47,351 nt of DNA from Myxococcales bacterium (GTDB lineage: Bacteria > Myxococcota_A > Polyangia > Polyangiales > Polyangiaceae). The translations under genes and the position numbers were made by a program. This document shows positions 42,356-47,351 of this stretch, one piece after another (position 1 is the stretch's first letter; each line of letters opens with the position of its first letter). The DNA is taken from NCBI GenBank assembly GCA_903642325.1, contig CAHJWM010000038.1, forward strand, positions 1 through 47,351, read 5' to 3'. The notes under the pieces were generated by a model that searched no databases, was not told the DNA's origin, and was given only the letters and a program-made list of their open reading frames with translations.

Positions 42356-42985
42356 TTAGCCGAGAGGTTTGGGCGACGCAGGCGGGGGAGTGGCGTCGGC
42401 GCCACGAGCCGGGCGGGCGAGCCAGTCCTGCTTGGTCAGAGCGTAGCAGGCGGTATCGCGCCGTCCGTTACCCACGTGTGCCAGTTGGCCACGAAGAACA
42501 CCCTCGTGCCGTAGTCCGCATTTTTCGGCAACGCGGATCGATGCCAGGTTGCGCTGGTCGCAACGCCAGGCGAGGCGCAGCCATGGCCAAGCGCTGAAGC
42601 CCCACTCGAGCATGGCCGTCACCACCCGTGGCCCGAGCCCGCGGCCCGCTTCACTCTGGCGAATGAACATTCCGATCTCTGCGCAGCCGGTCGTTATCGG
42701 ACCCTCTCGCAAATGGAAGCCAGCGCTGCCGAGTAGGCGCATTTCGTCACTGGAGAACACGCCAATGACGAAGCCCTCTGCCAACAGATAGCGCGCGCGG
42801 AACTGCCGAACGAGCTTTTCGCCGTCTTCCACCGGCATATGCGGCACCGCCCACGGCATCCAGGGCCTCAGGTGCTCGTACGACTCGTCGCTGGCCTCTG
42901 AAAGAAGCGGACCGTCGCCCAAATCGTAGGAGCGCAAGACAAATCCATCGCCAACGTACCGCTCGGGAGCGAACAAGTAGGTCAC
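42356..42985 (-). CDS. GNAT N-acetyltransferase, RimJ/RimL-like
   Basis: 209 residues. The acetyl-CoA loop lies in AEIGMFIRQSEAGRGLGPRVV and is followed by WLRLAWRCDQRNLASIRVAEKCGLRHEGVLR, the classic C-terminal block of RimL-type acetyltransferases of protein N-termini or small amines. It ends in a Pro/Ala-rich tail. It is a separate gene from its neighbours; no operator is seen. Confidence 0.88.
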   Translation of the reverse strand: MTYLFAPERYVGDGFVLRSYDLGDGPLLSEASDESYEHLRPWMPWAVPHMPVEDGEKLVRQFRARYLLAEGFVIGVFSSDEMRLLGSAGFHLREGPITTGCAEIGMFIRQSEAGRGLGPRVVTAMLEWGFSAWPWLRLAWRCDQRNLASIRVAEKCGLRHEGVLRGQLAHVGNGRRDTACYALTKQDWLARPARGADATPPPASPKPLG

Positions 42986-43019
42986 GTGGATGGATGATAG
43001 TCGAGCTAATGGGTCGTGG

Positions 43020-44348
43020 CTAAGCGCTCTCGTGCAGAAAGCGTAGCGTCAGTGACAGCGCGGCAACCGCGAGCCCAGCGGCAAGACCGAGCCACAACCC
43101 GCGTGCGCCGAGTGGGGTGTGAAAAGCCAACAGGTAGCCGAGAGGTAGCGAGAGCAGCCAGTAGGCCGCAAATGTCAGCAGGGCCGGCACCCGCACGTCG
43201 GCAAGCCCCCGCAGCGCGCCCTGGCAAATCACTTGGCTACCGTCGAATACTTGAAAGATCGCCGCGACCGAGAGCAACTCAGCCGCTACCGCCGCAACGC
43301 TGTCTATCGGCGTGAACAAGCCCGCGATGAAGCGGCCTTGCCAAGCGAACAGGCCGGCAAAGATCAACATCAGGCATAGCCCAGCGCCTAGCGCGCCGAG
43401 GCCGATGGCTCGCACGCTCCCGGTATAGCCCGCCCCGTTTGCGCGGCTGATTCGCATGCTCACCGCATAGGAAAGGCCAAGTGGCGCCATGAATGTGAGT
43501 GACGCGCAGCCGAGCGCGATTTGATGCGCAGCCAGAGGCACGGTGCCGAGCCATCCGATCATCAAGGTCGAGGCTGCGAAGGCGCCGGTCTCGAACACCA
43601 GCATCGCGGCGACCGGCGCGCCGAAGCGGACCAGCTGGACGAGTCGCGCGGTCTGCCAAGCCGTGCGCGGCGCAGCACGCCACGCCGCAAAGGGCCGCCC
43701 AAACCGCAGCCAGCCCGTGATCGCTAAAACAGACACCAGCCGCGCGACCAAAGTCGACCACGCGGAGCCGACCAAGCCCAGCCGCGAAAAACCGCCGTGC
43801 CCGAAGACGAACAACCAGTTCAGAAGTGCGTTGAGGCCGACGCTGCCAATGGCAATGAGGGTTGGCCCCCACGGCTGCCCCACGGCCTCGGCAAACTGGC
43901 GCTGAACTTGAAATATCAGTGCCGGGAGCAGTGACGCGGCGATGAGCAGGTAGAACCCTTTGGCGAGGGCAATCACGTCCTCCGGCTCTCCCAAGCGATC
44001 GAACTGCGTCGACATCCCGGCCAGCACGCAGAAGCCCGCGAGCCCCACGACGAGCGAGAGGACGCGTCCGTGACGCAACCAGGACACGCTACTGGCCGCG
44101 TCTCCGGCCCCGTGCTCGCGAGCTGCAAACACGCCCGAGCCTACGAGCGATCCCACGCACACGACGTAGAACATGCCGAAGACACCTTGCGTGAACGCGG
44201 CTGCCGCGAGCGGAGCTGCACCCAAGCGCCCAATGAACGCCGTGTCGGTCAGGCCCATCAGCATTTGGCTGACATGCCCGACGACGATAGGTAGAGCGAG
44301 GGCCAGCGTTGGCCCGAGCTCGCGTCGGAGCGCGGAGTGAGTGCTCAC
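43020..44348 (-). CDS. MATE family efflux transporter
   Basis: 442 residues with a GTG start at 44348, chosen because homology begins at HSALRRELGPTLALALPIVV; the open frame extends about 950 bp further upstream without homology. Twelve helices. Typical segments: QMLMGLTDTAFIGRLG, VFVFGHGGFSRLGLVGSAWSTL-like loop, and AHQIALGCASLTFMAPLGLSYA with the NorM-type pattern. It exports cationic compounds using a Na+ or H+ gradient. Many Cys and Met residues, in contrast to the island proteins. Confidence 0.9.
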   Translation of the reverse strand: MSTHSALRRELGPTLALALPIVVGHVSQMLMGLTDTAFIGRLGAAPLAAAAFTQGVFGMFYVVCVGSLVGSGVFAAREHGAGDAASSVSWLRHGRVLSLVVGLAGFCVLAGMSTQFDRLGEPEDVIALAKGFYLLIAASLLPALIFQVQRQFAEAVGQPWGPTLIAIGSVGLNALLNWLFVFGHGGFSRLGLVGSAWSTLVARLVSVLAITGWLRFGRPFAAWRAAPRTAWQTARLVQLVRFGAPVAAMLVFETGAFAASTLMIGWLGTVPLAAHQIALGCASLTFMAPLGLSYAVSMRISRANGAGYTGSVRAIGLGALGAGLCLMLIFAGLFAWQGRFIAGLFTPIDSVAAVAAELLSVAAIFQVFDGSQVICQGALRGLADVRVPALLTFAAYWLLSLPLGYLLAFHTPLGARGLWLGLAAGLAVAALSLTLRFLHESA

Positions 44349-44512
44349 TCGCTGCGTTTTGGCATTGTTAGCCGGCGGCGAAGCACGGCAATGAATTCGA
44401 CGGACATCCGTGGGCGGATCCTGGCTCGGGGCGGCCGTTGCGTAGAGATCGTGAGCCAAGGTAAGGGCGAGCGCAATAAAGCTTTGCCCCTCGCGGTCGC
44501 TCGGATGGCCGC

Positions 44513-44528
44513 GTCTATCATAGGAGAA
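44513..44528. promoter_or_regulatory. Operator-like site, 7 of 8 fixed bases, doubtful
   Basis: GTCTATCATAGGAGAA lies between the divergent MATE and HAD genes, 54 bp before the HAD start. The left half resembles copy 9 (GTCTATCATA). Neither neighbour looks sulfur-related, so it may be chance. Confidence 0.25.
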
Positions 44529-44582
44529 TAAGCCTCGGAAGGAGCCCGGTCTAGATTCGGGCGGCGTGCTAGAAGCCGAAGA

Positions 44583-45407
44583 ATGCTGTTGTCGGTCGCG
44601 CTGCCGCTTTTGATCGCGACGGATTTGGATGGCACGCTCCTGCGGCGTGATGGTTCGATATCGGCTCGTACCCGGGCCGTTTTGCAGCGAGCGCGAGCAG
44701 CCGGCGTCCAGCTGGTGATGGTCACCGGTCGCCCAGTACGCCACGTGGAGAAGATTGAGGGGGCGCGCGAGCTCGGTGGCCTGGCCATCTGCGTCAACGG
44801 CGCGTTGATCTATGACTTGGACCATGAGCGCGTGCTGGAGGAAGCCCGCTTGAGCCCGCTCATGGCCTGCGAGCTCGTGCGGGAATTGCGCAAACATTTG
44901 CCGGGCATTTGCTTTGCTGTGGAGGTCGGCCTCGAATTTGGGTGGGAGCCGAGCTACGGGCTGCAGCGCAAGCGCACGGAGCCGCCGGGTCTGCCTACCG
45001 CTGACGCGCTGACGCTCTGCGCACAGGGCGTCAACAAATTGATCGCACGACACGCCGAGTTTGCGGCGGAGGAGCTGGCTGCTCGCTGTCAGCGCGTGTT
45101 GGTCAACCGGGCCACAGCCAGCTACTCGGGAGCGCCTTTTCTCGAAATGAGTGCGCTCCGGGTCAGCAAAGCGTCGGCTTTGGCGGGTTACTGCCAAGAG
45201 CGCCAAATCGATCCGAATCGAGTGATCAGCTTCGGCGACATGCCCAACGATCTGCCCATGCTGGAGTGGGCCGGCCACAGCGTTGCCATGGCGAACGCTC
45301 ATGCGAGCGTGCTCGCGGCAAGCAACGAAGTCACGCTTTCGAACGAAGAAGACGGCGTGGCAGTCGTGGTTGACCGGTTGCTCGCGAGCTGCGGCGACCC
45401 GCGCTGA
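44583..45407 (+). CDS. Cof-type HAD-IIB family phosphatase
   Basis: 274 residues with all four HAD motifs: ATDLDGTLL (motif I), VTGR (II), a Lys in VNKLIARH or SKASALAGYC (III) and SFGDMPNDLPMLEWAG (IV), plus the C-terminal AMANAHASVLAASNEVTLSNEEDGVA typical of Cof proteins. The family dephosphorylates sugar phosphates, FMN or PLP. FMN hydrolysis could matter for an island rich in flavin enzymes, but nothing here shows it. The start at 44583 lacks a clear ribosome-binding site. Confidence 0.92.
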   Translation: MLLSVALPLLIATDLDGTLLRRDGSISARTRAVLQRARAAGVQLVMVTGRPVRHVEKIEGARELGGLAICVNGALIYDLDHERVLEEARLSPLMACELVRELRKHLPGICFAVEVGLEFGWEPSYGLQRKRTEPPGLPTADALTLCAQGVNKLIARHAEFAAEELAARCQRVLVNRATASYSGAPFLEMSALRVSKASALAGYCQERQIDPNRVISFGDMPNDLPMLEWAGHSVAMANAHASVLAASNEVTLSNEEDGVAVVVDRLLASCGDPR

Positions 45408-45480
45408 TCAGCGGCGCAGAGCACTAAGTCGCGGTGGGTGGCGTCCGACAGGCGCAGTACCAGGGCGTCGCTGATCAGCG
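45402..45480. repeat. Two copies of a 12-bp palindrome
   Basis: CGCTGATCAGCG occurs at 45402-45413, covering the HAD stop codon, and again at 45469-45480. Each is self-complementary. Their role is unknown; they could help end transcription. Confidence 0.5.
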
Positions 45481-45781
45481 CGTGGCCTAATGGACCCCTC
45501 GTCGTGCACTCGTGGAGCGCTGTCCCGATGGGTAGGGTGCGCTTGGTCGAGGCAGCTCCGACCGCAATCGTCTTTTGGCGTCGGACGCGGCTTTTCTATT
45601 GCGGCAAGCCGTGCTGCCCGACAGTTGCGGTCCCCGCGACATGAACACGACACCCCCGCGTGACCGTGACGCCGAAGGCTGCGACGCACCGAGCTCGGCC
45701 GCGTGACCATCACCCAAGGCTCGTCGGCTGCGTCAATCTGTCTGCTCGCGCTCCAGAAAGGCATGCGCTAGACCGCGACCC
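45414..45781. other. Intergenic region, no recognised gene
   Basis: Apart from the second copy of the 12-bp palindrome, no feature stands out. A frame at 45438-45644 begins with TTG/ATG-type start and contains RVRLVEAAPTAIVFWRRTR, but it matches no family I know. Confidence 0.5.
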
Positions 45782-46132
45782 ATGCTGGGTTTGGCGCGCA
45801 CCCTATTGCTTATCACTTTGCGCAGCTGCGCGAAGCCAGAGCAGGCCGCAGGACGAGCCGTCGGTGAAGCTCCTAAACCGGCGGCTCCGCCGTTGGCGGC
45901 CGCGGTTCGCTACGCGGCTCGTGGCGTGGTGCGTTCGGTCGACGACGAAAAGTCGATGCTCTGGATCGCTCACGACGACATTCCGGGTTACATGAAAGCG
46001 ATGACCATGCCCTTCGTGGCCTCTTCGGCCCTCCGGCGCCTGGTCCGGGCCGGCGATCACCTCGAGTTTAGCTTTCATGACGATGGCTCCGGAAACCTCG
46101 TGCTCGACACGCTGCGCAAGACTGCACCCTAG
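45782..46132 (+). CDS. Small CusF-like copper-binding protein
   Basis: 116 residues. An N-terminal export segment (LARTLLLITLRSCAKPEQAA) with a cysteine suggests a lipoprotein, followed by an Ala/Pro linker and a CusF-type domain: ARGVVRSVDDEKSMLWIAH, then DIPGYMKAMTMPFVA with the metal-binding Met residues of CusF/SCO-associated domains. Likely a periplasmic copper chaperone or a copper-sensing accessory domain. It stands alone. Confidence 0.75.
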   Translation: MLGLARTLLLITLRSCAKPEQAAGRAVGEAPKPAAPPLAAAVRYAARGVVRSVDDEKSMLWIAHDDIPGYMKAMTMPFVASSALRRLVRAGDHLEFSFHDDGSGNLVLDTLRKTAP

Positions 46133-46290
46133 CTGCGTGTTGCGGGCGCTCCGCGGGGCTAATGGCGTTTTGTCTCTTAAAGTGGACATAGCGTCAGCGG
46201 CTGTAATAGAGGTAGGACCTCGCGTTGAGCCGTTTACCGGTGCATGGTCGCCACAAGCCCGGATCCGCTCGTAGTGCTACGCTTGCTGCC

Positions 46291-46527
46291 GTGTCGAGTG
46301 CAGAAGAGCGCCGAAGATCTCGCCAGCGGGAGTGGAGCGGCGGGGTGGCCCGGTCTTTTTCGGAAATGGAGCAGGCGGATTTGCAGTTTTGGCTCACGCT
46401 GGAGCCAGTTGACCGCTTACGCATGGTGTGGTCGCTCGTCGAGGACGGGCTAGCGCTACAAGGCAACCATGGACCTTCACCCCGACTTCAAAGACTCGTT
46501 GGTGGAGTTCGCCCGCTTCGGGGTTAG
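46291..46527 (+). CDS. Small protein of a nucleotidyltransferase-linked pair
   Basis: 78 residues from the GTG at 46291 (SSAEERRRSRQREWSGG). The middle reads EMEQADLQFWLTLEPVDRLRMVW and the end PSPRLQRLVGGVRPLRG, the layout of small proteins that precede a nucleotidyltransferase gene in many bacteria. The next frame begins at 46469, overlapping it, as in such pairs. The pair resembles antitoxin/toxin or MNT-type systems, but the assignment is tentative. Confidence 0.5.
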   Translation: MSSAEERRRSRQREWSGGVARSFSEMEQADLQFWLTLEPVDRLRMVWSLVEDGLALQGNHGPSPRLQRLVGGVRPLRG

Positions 46528-46672
46528 GTACGCGCTCCTTGGTGGCCACGCCGTTGGTTATCACAGCAAGCCGCGCGCGACGAAGGAGCGCCCGGCCCTG
46601 GCAACACGCCCACCTTGCTGTCGGGTGAACGACGCTTTCGAGGTCGCAGCGTGCGACGCTCGAAGGCGATGA
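46469..46672 (+). pseudogene. Truncated nucleotidyltransferase of the pair
   Basis: The ATG at 46469 gives MDLHPDFKDSLVEFARFGVR and then YALLGGHAVGYHSKPRATK, the start of a nucleotidyltransferase-fold protein. Homology ends at about 46585, exactly where the catalytic Asp-x-Asp segment (normally after PRATK) should follow. The frame continues with unrelated residues to a stop at 46672. Confidence 0.6.
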
Positions 46673-46714
46673 GATGCTTCGAGCGTAGCAGGCTTCGACG
46701 ACCCACACAGAGCG

Positions 46715-47351
46715 TTACGGTGTGGGCGCCGGGATGATGTTGGTGCCGGAATAGAAGTAGTACGTCGCGGTGTACGGGGCCGCGAAGACCGCGTTCAGAT
46801 TGGTCGGCGAACAAGTGGTGGTCGGTGCGAGGCCCCCGGTGGTATGTAAGCGCTGCACGGCGGTTACCGAAGTGAAGAGGCCTGCCACTCCACCGTCGAC
46901 AGTGGCGCTGAGCAACAGTTGCGGGACCGCGTTCGCAGTCGCCGACGGAGCGTTGCGAACGAGCGTTCCCTTGACGATGCTGCCGTCGTTCGCTTTCCAG
47001 TGCGGTCCTACGTAGTGCGTACCTGCAAGCGTGCACTCGTGGTTGTAGAGACTGGCTGCTGGTACGCCTGCCCAAGCATAGGTCGTCGTGGTCCCACTGG
47101 TCGTGGCGGTGCACGTATACGTCTGCACGCCCTGTGCGGCGTAGGCGGCGACGAGCACCGCTGCGTCTCTCACCGCAATCCCGACCGGGACGCCCGTCGG
47201 CTTCACGAGGGCGGGAGCGCAAACAGACCCGCCGCCAGTGCCGCCAGTGCCGCCAGCGCCGCCCTTACCCGCGGTGCCGCCGGTGCCGCCCGCGCCGCCA
47301 GTGCCGCCCGCGCCGCTGGTGCCACCAGTCCCGCTGCCACCGCCAGTGCCG
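46715..47351 (-). CDS. Secreted DUF3455 protein with Gly/Thr/Ala repeat leader, 5' end outside
   Basis: The frame is open to the right edge, so start and signal peptide are missing. From the edge it reads as GTGG/GAGG-type repeats of about 45 residues, then after a Cys (SVCAPALVKP) a DUF3455 domain: AAYAAQGVQTYTC, LAGTHYVGPHWKANDGS, VTAVQRLHTTGG and the end PYTATYYFYSG. The domain is found in secreted proteins of unknown function. Gly/Thr repeat leaders of this kind are common in myxobacterial surface proteins. Confidence 0.85.
   Translation of the reverse strand, partial: GTGGGSGTGGTSGAGGTGGAGGTGGTAGKGGAGGTGGTGGGSVCAPALVKPTGVPVGIAVRDAAVLVAAYAAQGVQTYTCTATTSGTTTTYAWAGVPAASLYNHECTLAGTHYVGPHWKANDGSIVKGTLVRNAPSATANAVPQLLLSATVDGGVAGLFTSVTAVQRLHTTGGLAPTTTCSPTNLNAVFAAPYTATYYFYSGTNIIPAPTP

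Noticed and set aside
44349-45302. Long minus-strand extension of the MATE frame (about 318 codons)
   Set aside because: It is antisense to the HAD phosphatase gene, which has all four catalytic motifs, so the extension is a shadow frame.
46172-46187. GTCTCTTAAAGTGGAC, a 7/8 operator-like site
   Set aside because: It lies behind the CusF-like gene and about 100 bp before a small gene of a probable toxin pair; no link to sulfur genes, and one mismatch makes chance plausible.

Overview
The window is GC-rich (roughly 60-65 % by eye) DNA from a Gram-negative bacterium: it encodes two TonB-dependent outer-membrane receptors, a TonB-ExbB-ExbD system and lipoproteins. The Gly/Thr/Ala-rich repeat leader of the secreted DUF3455 protein at the right edge, and the small gene pair next to it, resemble Myxococcota (Polyangia). 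That placement is an inference from style, not from a marker gene.

From 1 to about 36.6 kb the window looks like one accessory island for taking up and oxidatively breaking down organosulfur compounds. A leftward operon (13.8 to 3.9 kb) reads tonB-exbB-exbD, an SsuD-like monooxygenase, a thiol (cysteine-type) dioxygenase, a multi-rhodanese protein, a second SsuD-like monooxygenase, an NtaA/SnaA/DszA-type monooxygenase, a peroxiredoxin-like protein and another NtaA-type monooxygenase. Divergent from it, a rightward operon (14.1 to 23.5 kb) encodes an oligopeptide-type ABC importer (binding lipoprotein, two permeases, a fused double ATPase) and a pair of half-transporters that look like a heterodimeric exporter. 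Around these lie two more NtaA-type monooxygenases, two glutathione transferases, an SDR, an aldo/keto reductase, a periplasmic metallo-beta-lactamase-fold hydrolase, a second TonB-dependent receptor, an AprAB-like flavoprotein/ferredoxin pair and a second peroxiredoxin-like protein.

Three things bind these genes together. First, a 16-bp palindrome GTCT-N8-AGAC occurs nine times exactly, always upstream of or just at the 5' end of genes, with several 7/8 copies in similar places; I found no regulator gene in the window. Second, many encoded proteins are almost free of cysteine and methionine: TonB, ExbB, one SsuD-like enzyme, one GST and the SDR have no sulfur beyond the start Met, as expected of proteins made during sulfur starvation. 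Third, the enzyme families (SsuD, NtaA/DszA, thiol dioxygenase, rhodanese, GST) all have sulfur-related members. The picture is TonB-driven outer-membrane uptake, ABC import, FMNH2-dependent C-S cleavage, and thiol/sulfite handling.

From about 28.9 kb rightward the island is mixed with decayed genes: an MFS C-terminal remnant, a monooxygenase reduced to its two ends, a P-loop kinase start, a frameshifted Nudix gene, and an AmpG-type transporter with a stop codon and two frameshifts. From 40.5 kb on the genes are ordinary housekeeping or accessory genes (alpha/beta hydrolase, P-loop kinase, GNAT, MATE, Cof-type HAD phosphatase, CusF-like copper protein, a broken nucleotidyltransferase pair, DUF3455 protein). 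No rRNA, tRNA, CRISPR or insertion sequence was recognised.
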